A DNA stretch of 64,000 bases from Argyresthia goedartella (GCA_949825045.1 OX463816.1:19789243-19853242); one strand, 5' to 3'; shown: positions 11,259-23,522, numbered from the stretch's first letter. Notes: generated by a model from the letters alone, not told the origin. Made by a program: numbers and translations.

Positions 11259-14183
11259 GTGCCCGTATTCCATGCAACGAGCGGAAGGCTGTGTTCGTTT
11301 TAATTTCCCTAACGTCATAAGGACTTTAATTGTACTTCATTAACTTTACTAGAATCCTACTTCAATTAAATGCAGGCACAGCGTACCTAACCTAGCGTAG
11401 AATCAGAAGCAATGTATGTATTTGTATCGAAGTAATTATGCAAAAGAACAGCATAGGCGTTTTCAGTTTTCGTAGAGATACTAGTTCTTCTCACGAGTCA
11501 AAATTCAGTAAGCCAACTGAAAATTTTCGAACTGTAACTAACACACAACTACATACATACTGTATAATAGAATTAGTATGTGTTGTTACAACAATCGTAC
11601 TGCACTGTGGTTGAGTGCAACGTTCTGAAACTTAGAATTGCTACTTTTTGTTCAATTTTATTACCAGACCTTTCCGGTTTGCTGTTCCGCGAGAGAAATC
11701 CCCTTTGTATTGTACTGCAGTTTTATGATCGCCCCTTCTAACGTTTTTCATTCACGTATTCATGAAAAAATAGCACATCTACCTCGATACTTTGCGACAC
11801 ACATATAGGTACGCCCCACCTGAAACATATTGAAGTCGCAAATTACTTTATTTACACGCAGCATTTTCGGAGGGGAGGATTGGGTAATAAAATAAGCTAA
11901 ATAAGTATAAACGTTTCGCTAAATGTAATTTCTATAGTTTTCAGCAAAATATGAATTGGCTGTTTAAAAAAGTCCCGATAACCTCTATGTGATCTGTCAT
12001 TTTACATACAAAATGTATGATTTATCTGTTCAATAAGGTGTATCGTGACTTCTTGAAATGCCCTGCATGTCATTTCTTTAAACTTACTTTACGTCTTTTA
12101 CTATCAAAGACGATGACATTGTGATAGAATCTAAACTCATGTAATAGTGTAATTCCACAAGCCTTCGGATTATAACTTCCACATATCTACTCTCTACTTT
12201 CCGACCGTAAAATTGCTCTAACCAGAAATCATCCTGTGAGCTAAGGTGCCTCACGGTTATCATATATTCATAAAAGCTACCGTGACCCTTGGGTCTTGTT
12301 GGTTAATATCGAAAGAGCGCCGATTGGTTTCCGTCCCAAAATATTACTCAGCACACCAGCCCAACAAAACCGAAATACCCAGAATTTTTACTATATTAAT
12401 CAATCTGGTTTTAAGTTGCTGTGACCTCTCACCCGTCGTTAACTTGGTTACTGGTTTTATTTTATTCTAACACTTTTTGACTCGTCATTACGAGGATTGG
12501 TCAAATTTACAACAAAAAAAAATTGGAGACGTTCGGAATGAATGTATGAAAAATAATTTTGGGAAGTTTGGAACTTGGAACTTGAATATCAGGCATCACC
12601 CCCTGGAATTAACGAAATCTCTTGCCCCCACTTAATATATGGCTATCTGGCACAGGGTTCATCAATAAAAGCTAAATGGGACATTCGGTCGATTCCCATG
12701 AAGATATAAATAGTCATAATGGAAAACTGTCTATTAACAATAGCAAGGGTAAATGGAGTCGGCCTCTAAACAATCCGTAACTAAAAAAGCAAGGCTGTTC
12801 CTTTAACGCACAAGTTAAACACAGTAGGTAGATACAAAGTTGAGTTCGCGACTGTACTTATAGGGCCCGTAGCAAGCCACTACACTATAGACTGTTAAGA
12901 TGAATTCCCACTAGCGCTTTGTGCCGGCCAGCCGCACTTCATTATCAAACCTATATCGCATCGAAACTACGCGGGCTAATGGTGCCTTAACCTTAATGCA
13001 CCACAGACTAACTCGTAAGTGGTATCTTTTAGCGCTGAAATTCAAGGTCGACGACCTCAAGGTCAATTAACTTGAAATGACATCGGACATAAAAACAAAC
13101 GGCAAAATCACTCCTACATACCCAAGGACCCAAATGCTTGAAATGGCGATTTAAAAAAGCTCGAAAACGAATGATTGCCGACGGTTCGCGTATTTTGAAA
13201 TAGTCTTACCTACTCTAACTCATAGGAAAAATCAGCAAAAGCATCTAAACCCGCGGTCTTTCGAAAGTCGAACTGATTCAAATTCGTAACTCATTAATTA
13301 GTAACAATAGCAATGTCTTATTGAAGCTGGCCTACTTGTCATTTGTAATAAGTTTGTTATTATGATATACTGTACTGGATGTAACAACTTCTCTAAAATA
13401 TGTAAGTACCTCCTCAAGTAGAAACCGTAATCTGTGAGACAACAATGACAATTCATTTTGCAAAAGTGTTGCCAAAATCAGATATAAAAATGAGTAACGG
13501 TTAAATGGTTAGCACTGCTATTAGTCCATTCGTGACGGTAGGTGGATATTTAATTAAGTTAACTAATCATTTCCAAATTAAAATATGCACCACAAATACA
13601 ATATTAGCTACCGGCCGTGCATTTCAAGTAGAAATAACTAACTTGGTATATTAATATATTGGTATAAATATCTATTAAGATATAAATCACCAAGTTAAAA
13701 TCTTAAAAAAACCCACTTCATGTTCAAGCCCTATTTCTTCCTCCCCCGTCGGGATGCGAATGAAGTATATGTACCTGAAAAGTCCTCATCAAAACTTTTG
13801 CTGCACGGAACCACTAACCAAAACGTCATCTGTGTATATATTTTTTGTATACGTTGATTTTATCAAAAAGCGTTAAATCAATTTTGATAAAATTTATATG
13901 AGACCATCTCTGAAGATGACATACAAATCAAATAAGAATCATCAAATCGGTAAATAATTAACGGAGTAATCGCGTAACAACCACACACAAAAAACAGACG
14001 AAATTGAGCACCACCTCCTTTTTAAAGCCGGTTTAAAACAACAATGAATGCCTGTATGCCTTGGCAAGAAATACTAGCAAATAAAGGATGGAAACATAAG
14101 TGACATATTAGCAAACTACTGAGTTTTCTAATAGACGAGTCAAATATTTCACTCGCGCTCGAACAGTTCTATACCACCGAATA
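11259..14183. other. non-coding stretch, nothing recognised
   Basis: About 2.9 kb without any frame that shows a domain, motif or codon bias I can defend. A few AT-rich low-complexity tracts are present, for example around 13640-13680. Confidence 0.35.
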
Positions 14184-14596
14184 AAAAAACCGGTCAAGTG
14201 CGAGCCTAAATCGCGCACGAAGGGTTCCGTACCACCGTTCAATGGAAGCGATGGCGTGGAGTGAATAGTTTGGATTTTACACAGCAAAATATTGTTTACA
14301 AAGTTATTGGTGCGGTTACTTTCACACTCCATGTACGTAACCAGGTGCATCCATAAGTTTGTATGTGGTATTGAAAGAATTGTTGTATGGGAGCCCCCTT
14401 AAATATTTCTTTTATCCTGTTTTTTAGTATTTGTTGTTATAGCGGTAACAGAAATACATAATCTGTGAAAATTTCAACTCTCTAGCTAGCTAGGTTCTTG
14501 AGATACAGCCTGGTGACAGACGGACGGACGGACGGACAGCGAAGTCTTAGTAATAGGGTCCCGTTTGGAACCCTTCGGGTACGGAACCCTAAAAAC
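14184..14596. repeat. lepidopteran-type interspersed repeat, copy 2 (inverted relative to 6801-7211)
   Basis: It reads from AAAAAAACCGGTCAAGTGCG through a GACGGACGGACGGACAGCG block (about 14519-14540) to TTCGGGTACGGAACCCTAAA. It includes the same extra internal segment as copy 1 (GTGGAGTGAATAGTTTGGAT onward). The high similarity of the two copies, including that segment, indicates one subfamily. Confidence 0.75.
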
Positions 14597-14658
14597 AGTT
14601 TTTTCCTTAATTGTGCCCCCGTATTAAAACCATATACAATGTGACATTTAATGAGCTA

Positions 14659-14876
14659 ACCATATTCTAGGGAATGATAGTACCCGTCGCTATGAACAAC
14701 TCTCCCCAAGAAACATGTGGTCGCAAACTAAAAAACATTGGGTTTCCCATAGTAACTTGTAATCAGCTGATCGGGTCAATATACTGAGGGACATTTTTTT
14801 TCCATTTGCGACCATATGTTTCTTGGGGGAAGTTGTTCATAATGATGAGTACTATCATTGCCCACAATATGGTCCG
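14659..14876. mobile_element. long inverted-repeat MITE or foldback element
   Basis: Two imperfect arms of about 70 bp face each other. The left arm contains GAATGATAGTACCCGTCGCT and AAGAAACATGTGGTCGCAAA; the right arm, read inverted, has the same phrases with a few changes. The middle (about 14735-14800) is unrelated sequence. It is non-coding. I could not define a target duplication. Confidence 0.65.
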
Positions 14877-15344
14877 TTTCTCAATGTCACCTTGTTTTTA
14901 TTTATGGGGTAATTTATTTTATTTTCTAAAATAAATTATGACAAAAAAAAACTGCTCAACAAGCCCTTTCATTTGACACACAAAGTTGCCCCTCAAATTC
15001 AAAATTAATTTATTTTCGTGGTTGGGTCACATATGACATTACGAAATCACACAAGGTGGTGTGCGAAAAATACGTGTAATATACGTAATACAAATAGATA
15101 TTTTTTTTAAAGAAAATGTTATAATTATAACCCGTAATTAACGTATCTAATGATGACGGTGATGACAATGATGAAATATCTGATTATGCATATGTATTAC
15201 TACATATAGTATTATATATTTCGAATAAATAATACTTGTACAAATATCTGCTCGTATTTTTTTTTACTTAACCAAAGGAACTACTTCCTCCCTTATACTG
15301 AGCTTATAGTAGGATGTCCACCGACCGGACGGCACGGCAACGGT

Positions 15345-15580
15345 TTTACAATCTTTAAATGAAATTAAATAAATAAATAAAACATTTACATATAGGCACA
15401 TGCATTGCGTCTGGCCCCACACTAGGATACCCAGTGTCATGGGAACCAGCAACAGTGACGTCACTCACATATAAACATCCAAGACGTGGGGTTTTCTTTC
15501 TGTATACCCAGCCGAGATTCAAACCCGGGACCTCTTGCAAGGTAGGCAGAGCCACTACCGCAGGGCCACATAACTGTCAA
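15345..15580 (-). mobile_element. tRNA-derived SINE, copy c (minus strand)
   Basis: Read on the minus strand it has CCTCTTGCAAG-side tRNA-like head sequence, a degenerate B box (GGGTTTGAATC, about 15516-15526), GTCTTGGATGTTTATATGTG, GTGACGTCA, GGGTATCCTAGTGTGGGGCC, and a TTTATTTATTTAATTT tail at the left edge. Same family as 8739 and 11022. Confidence 0.78.
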
Positions 15581-15615
15581 CACAGTAATTAAAGTTTAAA
15601 TTCAAGTTCGACTTA

Positions 15616-15763
15616 CGGCCGATCCTAATAACCTATCTCTATCCGTGATCTGCAGATTTCGCGTTACATTTGACAGTTGCGCTATGGGATTAATGTCAAA
15701 TTTGACACTAGCAGTCTCAAATCTGCATATTATGAATAGAAGATAGGATATTAGGATCGGCCG
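15616..15763. mobile_element. 148-bp MITE with TTA target duplication
   Basis: Inverted ends CGGCCGATCCTAATA and TATTAGGATCGGCCG are flanked by TTA on both sides (15613-15615 and 15764-15766). A 3-bp TWA duplication suggests a PIF/Harbinger-type non-autonomous element. The arms extend imperfectly to about 45 bp. Confidence 0.75.
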
Positions 15764-15916
15764 TTAGCAAATCATAATAGTCGAGTCAATCGATACTCAT
15801 TATCGATATCGGCCACATCGCATTATCTAACACTTACTTGCTGTCAGGTTTTTCTCATGGATTATGGATTCTACTTTAATAATAAAAATAAGGTTTTTCC
15901 AACATCCGTGATACAC

Positions 15917-16041
15917 GTCGCGCCAAGTGAAGTTTATTTGAGTCTGAGTGCCGCGTGGGCTAACCTCTCTCACCTTATGCGAGAAAGAGAGGTTACCCCC
16001 TTCACGGGGCACTCAGACACCGAGTATCTTGGCGCGACCTG
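15917..16041. repeat. long imperfect hairpin / foldback repeat
   Basis: GTCGCGCCAAG at the left pairs with CTTGGCGCGAC at the right. Inner arms GTCTGAGTGCC and GGCACTCAGAC pair, then TAACCTCTCTC with GAGAGAGGTTA, leaving a short loop near 15977. It could be a foldback MITE or a structured RNA; the mirrored short frames on both strands are a by-product of the palindrome. Confidence 0.6.
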
Positions 16042-18119
16042 TAGTACCGACCTTGTTCTTAAATCAAATTAACCTGGTACATATCTATATCATATCTGTT
16101 ATCAATCTTCAAAGCGGCCGCCAGAGAACAAATTGCTCTACAATGTAAAGATTGTGTACAAATATGCCCGCAACATTTAGAATATACCTAAATTCACCAA
16201 AAGTCTCACCCCAAAAGAGTTTGAATACAAGTATCGGGTCCCAAGTCGCCGCCTCCGACGCCAGGTGTACAGGCCTGGAGCATTGCCAGTGAACGAATGC
16301 AATATCGCACCTTTTGAATCAGATTGCCCATTTTGCCTTCAGAAAGTTTTATTGTGAAGATCAAAGGTCTAGCGAGCGAAGTGTTCTGCAATCCTAGGGG
16401 GCATATTTTGCTGATTGTAATTTGTTACTTAATAATAGGTAGATATGTCGATACGTTTGGAACCTAAGTCAAAGTACCTAGTCAAATAAAGTTAAAGTAA
16501 GCTGTATATTTACATTTATTTATTTATTGTTAATGTTGATTTGAACAGCATAACAGAAGCATTCCAAATCGCTGCCCAAATTACGTAAATACTTTACATC
16601 AATTATAATAAAATAACAGACCTCAAAATAAATTAGCTACATTATTCGATTCAAAAATCAGACAATGGATAATTTGAATAACATTAATAATTTCAATAAT
16701 CTATCATTATCAATTCAAGACAACATGTATTCATCTCGTACAACCTGGCACGCTCTCGCATGATATCCCTCCATGCATCACCAAACAGATCATTCTGTGG
16801 TGTGGTGCCGCGCCACAGAGCACTGAAACATCCCGCGCGCGCGCGTGAAGATTCAGTGCCTTGTGTGCCGCGCTAACATTGAGGCTGTCCCGCGCCCGCA
16901 CTAGCGGAGACTGCACCCCGTCGCGCTACCATGCCAGTTAGTTGTATAGCACGTATAGCACGTATACCGTACTGAAAAGCGCTGCTTGATATAGAGACAT
17001 CAGTCTGCCTTTACGGCCAGCGCCGTCGGCGGCGAGTGAAAGAACCAAGTCTAACAAAAACATACCTATAGCCAAACCATAGACTAGCTATAGATTATAT
17101 AATAGCCTTAGCAGTGTAAGAAGGAAACCTACAATCATCAATCTTCAAATTGAGTTTATATGGATGACCACTTAAGCTTATTTGTGTGGACATCATACAA
17201 ACCTAATTTGGAGAGAGATGATTGAAGGCTTTGTGTATTTTCATTAATTTTTAGAGAACTAAAATAAAAAATGGAGTGATAATTCAATATTTTTTTATTT
17301 ATGAGTATCACATTTTATATCATTAAATTGAAATTATAGTTTTACAATAATTATACTGGTGTATGCACTGTTGGGATGGCATTCCGAAAAAAAGTGTTGG
17401 ATGAAGCATGATATTTCTCTTCAAAGTGTTTTTGACATAGGTACTCTACATCGTTTAAATAGCTTTAAACCTAGTTCCTCTTTAAGAGCCAATACATTTC
17501 CCCCTAAAGGTCCATGCCAGGAACCTGTCAGGATCCTAAGCAGGATTGGGGAATGTTTGCAGTGGTATTGTAACAACCCCCCCCCCCCCCTCGCATATTA
17601 AATACAATGAATGAATGAACCCTACGAGGTCACCGAACGATTTAATGAATTAATAATTTAAAGATTTAACCGACTAACCTATCTACTTAACCCCAAAGAA
17701 TTACGTATTTTTTATTGGAATATTTCTCCAATTGGAAAGATTCTAATACCAAAGATTGCGAATATCTTATTTAGATGATTTGGCCAAAGTCATCGTTGTG
17801 ATAGTTATATGGGCCACCCCGTAGTGTGTGTCTTGAGATGGTTCCCCGTTGTTGTAGTTGACGAGAGATGAAGTAAAAGATGAGAAGTCCAATCAAAGTA
17901 TATTCCAACGCAAAAGGTACACGAGAGATTATGGAGACTAATTTCCCGTAAGTTGTGGTTACGTGGAGAGTTGATTGTATTCTAACTAGAATGCCTAATT
18001 AAATCGATAACCTAAACTCGCTAAGGAAATAACATAGCTGACGTTAGACCGATTAAGTAGAATGCGCGTGAGGCCGCGGTGAGTACGGTCAAGTGTGAAC
18101 CGTACATGCTCTCAACAAC
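16042..18119. other. non-coding stretch with GC island, poly-C tract and candidate BEL LTR
   Basis: A GC-richer patch at about 16730-17040 holds a GCGCGCGCGC run. A poly-C tract lies at about 17576-17592. On the minus strand a possible BEL/Pao 3' LTR begins at 18119 (TGTTGAGAGCATGTACGG) and may run to about 17827, but there is no second LTR to compare, so its limits are a guess. No gene is supported. Confidence 0.35.
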
Positions 18120-18336
18120 TAAAAGAACAAACGTTAAAAATAAAAATATTTTGAAAATAAATTCTTAAGTGTAATGTTAAATTATGCTTGTACTCCCAAC
18201 CCCAAAAAACCTAAAAAAAATAAAATTAACATAAGATAATACGATCTCAAAAATAAAAGTAACCACATCTTGAGAAATGAGTAACCAGCACAAATAAAAA
18301 GTAAAAAATAATAATCTTATATACACATAAAAATAA

Positions 18337-20270
18337 TTAAACCTCGTTAAAATCAAAATATTTTCGGGATCTACTTGATGACGCCCTCGCTGGTTGTCGT
18401 CTGTCCTCGTGCTTATCTACGACTCCCATCTCGATGCTCTGGATACGTTGGTCCATGAGCTGCGTCGTCTGCGTCGCTTTATGCAGTACACTAACATGGT
18501 GACTAGTGCTGCTGCTACCAGTAAGTACATCATTATGTACTGGTGTAGATCGTGTGAGTGGATAGATTCTGGTAGCTTCTCGTGATCCTTTTGGTAGCGG
18601 ATCTTTTGCTCTATTTCGGTATGTTCCTCGGACGATTCCTTTCTTCCGGTTTGTAGTTGAAGATTCGGAAAAGACCGGTTCGCCATTATGTTCACCGATG
18701 ATGAAAGTAGGTGTGGTATATCCATGTCTAGTCCTGTCTTCATTTGGCTTCCAAAATAGGTCTGAGAGTAGATAGTAGACTCCTTTCTCTGAACTGTGCA
18801 TTGTTGAGTCATAAAAATTGAGCCGGTGCTGCTTATCGTGTTGAAGTCATCTGATCGCCGCAAATAAAAGGTAGCGTGCATACGTCACAACAGCTATAGA
18901 GCCAGGTATTCTGTTTATGCAATTTGATCCAGTTGTTTCTGCAATTTATCGCCGTAGTCTCGCACGGCAGGGATTTCCTTTGACTGAATATTATTGCTTC
19001 ACACGGTGCGTTTTCGTTGTGCAGGTTGTATATGGGATGAATTGTAGTGCAGATGAAGTTGCCTTCTTCCATCATGGCACATTCTTGTAGATCTTTTTCT
19101 TCCATGCTGACGTAGGTGTTCTTTATAAAGTTCATCGCTATTAAAGACGACTGTGTTTTCACCATAACAGTTCTTCCGTGTCTGTTTATCGGTAGTGGGA
19201 TAATACGGTATGCTGTGAAGTCTTCGTCACTCGTGAGTGGAATGTGAATTTCGTACAGCAGGTAGTTAGTTTTAATTCGAGCTTTTACATATAAAAGCAT
19301 ATACAGTTTCTTCAATTCTCCTTGTTCGTTTTTGATAGGCAACGTTAATCTTTTTGGCATTTTCGTAGCGATAAAGTTCAACTGCTCGGTAAGCTGTGTA
19401 GGCTTTAATAGATGAGTGTCTAAGTGGCCTTTATAGACGTTGGTTAGTGCGTTTATCAGTATTTTTTGAGTTTTTCTAAGATGGTCGATAAGTAGATTGG
19501 ATGTCAATGCTGCTGCATTCACATCGTTCATTAACATCACCGTGAGTAAGGTGCTTTCCACGCTTTTCAATGTGAAGTTGACTTCTCTTGTAAAGTTGTT
19601 GATAGCTGTAAATTGCCTCTTCATGAATTCTTCGTTCTTCTTCAAAACTTCGTTTTCTGCTTCCACTATGATAGTCTGATTCTTGACTAAATTTAATAGA
19701 TAATCTTCGTTTTCTTCACGTTTTCAATGTCTTGATGGAATTTTTCGGCAAAATCTTCGTCTAATGTTCCGAATATCCTTTTTTCTTCCTGTTTTCGTGG
19801 TGTGACATCAGAAGTGAGTTGTATGCTGTAAATTGTTCAAGTTAATGTCGTAGTTGTGCAATGCGGGGTACGCAAACTTGATTTACTGTGTCTTTTTGGC
19901 ATACTTATTCAATATGGTTGACATATTCTTGTACTTTCTTGGCTCCTTCCCAGTACGTTGTTGGATTATAGTATACTAGTAGTCTCCATTCGTCGTGGAT
20001 GTATTGTATCTTCCCAATATCGTCGAAATAAAGGGGATGTTTTGTCTTAAATGGTGACATCTCGTAGCCCTCTTCTGTCGTTACAGATTTTACGCTGCTG
20101 ATGGAAGCTAGTATCGTCATCAGCATTGTAAAATAGCAGCTCAGTGTGGTTTTCTTTCTGTTTTTCTTGTGTTGTGGAGTATTTTGTTCTGTTTGTTGTT
20201 TTTCTTCCTTTTGGATCGTTTCCTTGTCGTCCCCAGATATGGAGGTAGTGTTGATAGGTAACGGCGACAA
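18337..20270 (-). pseudogene. envelope-like (baculovirus F-type) protein of BEL/Pao element, broken
   Basis: The N-terminal part (20270-19905) has a hydrophobic segment about 50 residues in, consistent with a signal or anchor. The frame is lost between 19905 and 19667. A middle segment (19666-18833) rich in coiled-coil-like heptads and ending with several cysteines follows, and a C-terminal piece in a shifted frame (18881-18417) holds a transmembrane segment of about 20 residues followed by an Arg-rich tail. This order resembles F-type fusion proteins of baculoviruses and insect errantivirus-like elements. At least two frame breaks make it non-functional. The N-terminus overlaps the end of pol by about 220 bases in another frame. 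Family assignment is by layout only. Confidence 0.6.
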
Positions 20271-21045
20271 CTTCAGTATCGGTCTTCAGCGTGACGACTC
20301 TGACGTAGCCGTCGCAGCCGGTGTGTGTTTCTTGCACTCGTCCAAGTGCCCATCTTCCTGGTGGTAGATTTTCGTCTTTGATAAGGACTAAGTCGTAAAC
20401 TTCGATATTTTTCGTCGCCTTGTTCCATTTGCTTCGCGTTTGCAGTTGGTGTAGGTATTCTGTCGACCACCGATGCCAAATATGCTGTTGCATATGTTCC
20501 ACTAACTTCCATCTCTCTCTTAGGTCCACTTGTCTGAGCTCCTTGTGATCTTCTCTTGGTATAGATAAGATTGGACCCCCAGTCAAAAAATATCCTGGAG
20601 AAAGGTATTCCAAGTCTTGTGGATCTTCTGTCAGCGGGCTAAGTGGACCGGAATTCATGCAGCCCTCAATCTGCGTCAACAATGTTGAGAACTCTTCATA
20701 TGCCAACTTCTGTTCTCCTAACATGCGTCGAAGATGGTACTTCATCGACTTCACCGCAGCCTCCCATAGCCCGGCCCCCGTTGGCCAGAGGGGCGCGTTG
20801 TAATGCCAGGTGATATGTAGCTTGTTGATGACGTCTTTGAACTGCCAACTGTTCGAACTCTTCTTGTAGGACTCTCCCTGCTCCTACGAAGTTTGTGGCG
20901 TTGTCTGTATATACGTGTTTCGCACAGCCTCGCCTTGCGCAAACTCTTTGAAATGACGCCAGGAACGTTTGCGTTGAGAGGTCAGAAACCAACTCTATAT
21001 GAACAGCCTTTGTCACCATACATATGAATATGGCTATGTATCTTT
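20047..21045 (-). pseudogene. BEL/Pao pol: integrase core and DUF5641 C-terminal domain
   Basis: Downstream of the non-LTR insertion the integrase resumes with YIAIFICMVTKAVHIELV and VYTDNATNFVGA, whose Asp residues fit the D,D part of the DDE triad. A frame change near 20760 leads to MKYHLRRMLGEQKLAYEEF, then YLSPGYFLTGGPI and RWALGRVQETHTGCDGYVRV, typical of the DUF5641 domain at the end of BEL/Pao pol. Integrase would insert the cDNA into the genome. The last about 220 bases overlap the start of the envelope-like frame. Confidence 0.78.
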
Positions 21046-21055
21046 TGCTGGTCTG

Positions 21056-21769
21056 AGTCAGAGTCAGAGTCATTTTTTTATTGAATATAAATAAATAAAT
21101 TATCTTATTCAACGTCAAAATTATACTTACTTATAACTACAAGTAAATTTTTTTATATAAAAAAAAGACTACACCGTTTCGGAAGGTGGGCCTCGGGGTT
21201 AAGAAGAAACGGCAAGAAACTCTCCCATACCTTTTTTTTTTTAAAGTGACTTTACAACAGGTACTGGTTTCGGTCTAAGGAAATTCGCCGGCGAGTGATA
21301 GACTTGATCCATCGCCCCTCGTCGAATTTCTGTGCGCTGAGATGGTATGGACCATGCAGTTTTGTCATCTAAGTATTCCTTAATACTATAATAGGACTTT
21401 CTTATCAGCTCATTTTTAACATAGTTTTTGAACCTCTTTTCAGGAAGGGTTAAATGATTCCTGTGGTATTTTATTGTAGAAGCGAATACAGTGCCCCATG
21501 AATGATGTGCCTACTTTACTTAGTCTAAATCTAAATAATGGTAGTGCTAACCTATTTTTATTTCTAGTGTTAATTGTATGGCTATCACCTACAATTTTAA
21601 ATAAAGCTATGTTTTTTCTTACATGCATGATATTCTCGTATATATATTGACAGGAAACCGTAAGTATATTAATTTTTTTGAATTTTTCTCTTAATGATTC
21701 TCTAGCATCTAATTGATATATCGCCCTGGTCGCCCTTTTTTGTAAGAAAAATATCGTATTTATATCTGC
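21056..21769 (-). mobile_element. 5'-truncated non-LTR retrotransposon inserted in BEL integrase
   Basis: It is flanked by the 10-bp target duplication TGCTGGTCTG (21046-21055 and 21770-21779). On the minus strand it encodes the end of an RT ORF (FFLQKRATRAIYQLDARESL near the left, later VGTSFMGHCIRFYNKIPQ), then a 3' UTR and a short tail of GACTCT repeats at 21056-21075. Removing it joins the BEL integrase frame on either side. It belongs to the same general RT group as the element at 1-2786, but its tail repeat differs. Confidence 0.85.
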
Positions 21770-21779
21770 TGCTGGTCTG

Positions 21780-22940
21780 CTGACTCCACGCCCTTTTTTG
21801 ATCTTGATCTCCACGCTGCCGGTAAAGTCAATGCCCATATAGCTAAAGGTTCTTGATGGAGTAACTCGTTCTTCTGGAAGATCACCCATCAGTTGCTCAT
21901 TTGTCCTGGATCGGTGTCGGTGACATTTCAGGCATTGTCTTGACGGCTCGGTTTCCTGCAGTTATCCAATATTTAGCTCTAACTTGAGCTAAAGTTAGAC
22001 GAGCTCCGCCGTGTATCGTTTTCTTGTGGCAATCTTCTATTATCAGTTGTGTAAGTCTTCCTCTATGGGACACTTACTTCCTCTATTCTCTATTACAGGA
22101 TGTTTCGTTTCTTCAGGCAGCGAGGAGTGCTGTAGTCTGCCGCCGACCCGGAGTAGTCCATCGTCATCTAAATATGGCTTCAAATTGAGTAAACTGCTTT
22201 TGTTGTGGATAGTTCCTCGTTTCTTCAAGTTTTCGAATTCTTCACAATAGTTTTCTCGTTGCACTTGTCGTATTACGTAGGTCATGGCTCTGTCGAGTTC
22301 TTCGGACGATAAAACTTCAACACGTGATGTTTATTTACATCGTAAGGCCGTAGTAAATCGTTGTATCCATGGGGTAACTCGAGCCAGTCGTGTCAATGAG
22401 CTGTGCCACTTGAGTAGGTAGTCCGCGACGCCCTCGGTATCAGCATTTCTCGATGCGCTGGAGTTATTATTTATACATTCGACTGTGCTCGTTGTAATAT
22501 ACGTTTGAGTTGTTTTATTTTCATGCTCGATTTTTGTAGTTTTCAGCCACTTTGGACCGTTCCACCACAGCTCAAAAGACGCAGCGTACGATGGCAATAG
22601 TCCTCGTGTAGCGCAGTCTGCCGGGTTTTCATCTGTTTTCACGTAGCGCCATCGTTTTGCGTCCACGACCGTAATTTTTTGTTTAACACGATTGGCGACG
22701 TATTTTTCCCAGCGCGTGACGTCACCTTGTAGCCATGCTAAGACGACTTGCGAGTCAGTCCAACATGCGATGTGCAATTCGTATTAACTGAGCGATGATT
22801 TTATCTTCTCGATAAACTTTGATAGAAGAACTGCTCCTGCTAGCTCCAATCTGGGTAGAGACGTCTTCTTATTCAGCGGTGCTACTCTCGTCTTCGCGCC
22901 AATAAGGTGTGTTATGAGTTTCGATTGTATGAGCCATGGT
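21780..22940 (-). pseudogene. BEL/Pao pol: RNase H and integrase N-terminal region
   Basis: It starts with TRVAPLNKKTSLPRLELAGA and CWTDSQVVLAWLQGD, the RNase H signature of BEL/Pao elements, followed by ENPADCATRGL. Then come LRVGGRLQHSSLPEETKHP and SRRTSYSIKNL-type sequence leading to the integrase zinc region. In-frame stops occur near 22785, 22330 and 22040. RNase H would degrade the RNA strand during cDNA synthesis. The RT palm domain that should precede it is missing. Confidence 0.75.
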
Positions 22941-23522
22941 CAATGCGACATTTCAAAACAACACCATAAATGTGTAAAATGGTCATAATGCAATATCCAC
23001 TGAAAGCAACGGTGTAGTTAAACCATGTTCATTTTAAATTTATGATTCATAATTTATTTCATAGCTCTTCTCAAGTTTATCCGCATTTTGGAGAATGTTT
23101 AAACAAATAATTATAAAATTATAATAATTATAATTATAATAATTATAATTATAAATTTATACCTACTGAGAAATAAACCAAAATTTTGTTTCGTCACAGT
23201 ATATATATGGTCTTCGCCTGTAAATCAAAAACAGTACATTTATTGGACCGAATGAATAAAGATAATGACTGCTTCAAATCAGTTTTTCAAGACAAGGAAG
23301 GTTTGTTTGTCACAAAAGGAGTGGTTCTCATTTTGGTGGACCTCTTTAAGTGAACAGAACAGACAGTGAAGGGCCCTTCCAATAGTACGACACATATTTA
23401 CGATAGTATAACTAATAATATAAGTATAAGATAGTATAAGTATAATAACTAGTATCCTACCGGTAGTGTATGGTATCAATCATGTATATTCATTAATAAA
23501 CAATAATATGTAATTATATTTC
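22941..23522. other. non-coding spacer with AATT microsatellite
   Basis: A low-complexity ATAATTATAATT tract spans about 23100-23165. No gene is supported. Confidence 0.4.

Larger units (their letters stand above)
18120..22940 (-). mobile_element. BEL/Pao retroelement with envelope-like ORF, 5'-truncated
   Basis: In minus-strand order it has RNase H, integrase with zinc-binding N-part, a DUF5641-type C-terminal domain, and an envelope-like protein. Gag, protease and the RT catalytic core are absent; homology starts near 22940. A short non-LTR element interrupts it at 21056-21769. Several frames are broken by stops, so the copy is dead. An env gene in a BEL/Pao element is known from insect elements such as Roo and Tas. 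Confidence 0.8.

Noticed and set aside
16731..16916. GC-rich minus frame as a host exon
   Set aside because: No domain, no splice sites I could defend, and the frame is short. It may be a retroelement UTR.
17827..18119. 3' LTR of the BEL/Pao element at 18120-22940
   Set aside because: Only one copy is present and no polypurine tract is obvious next to it, so it is mentioned as a possibility in the spacer entry and not called as an LTR.
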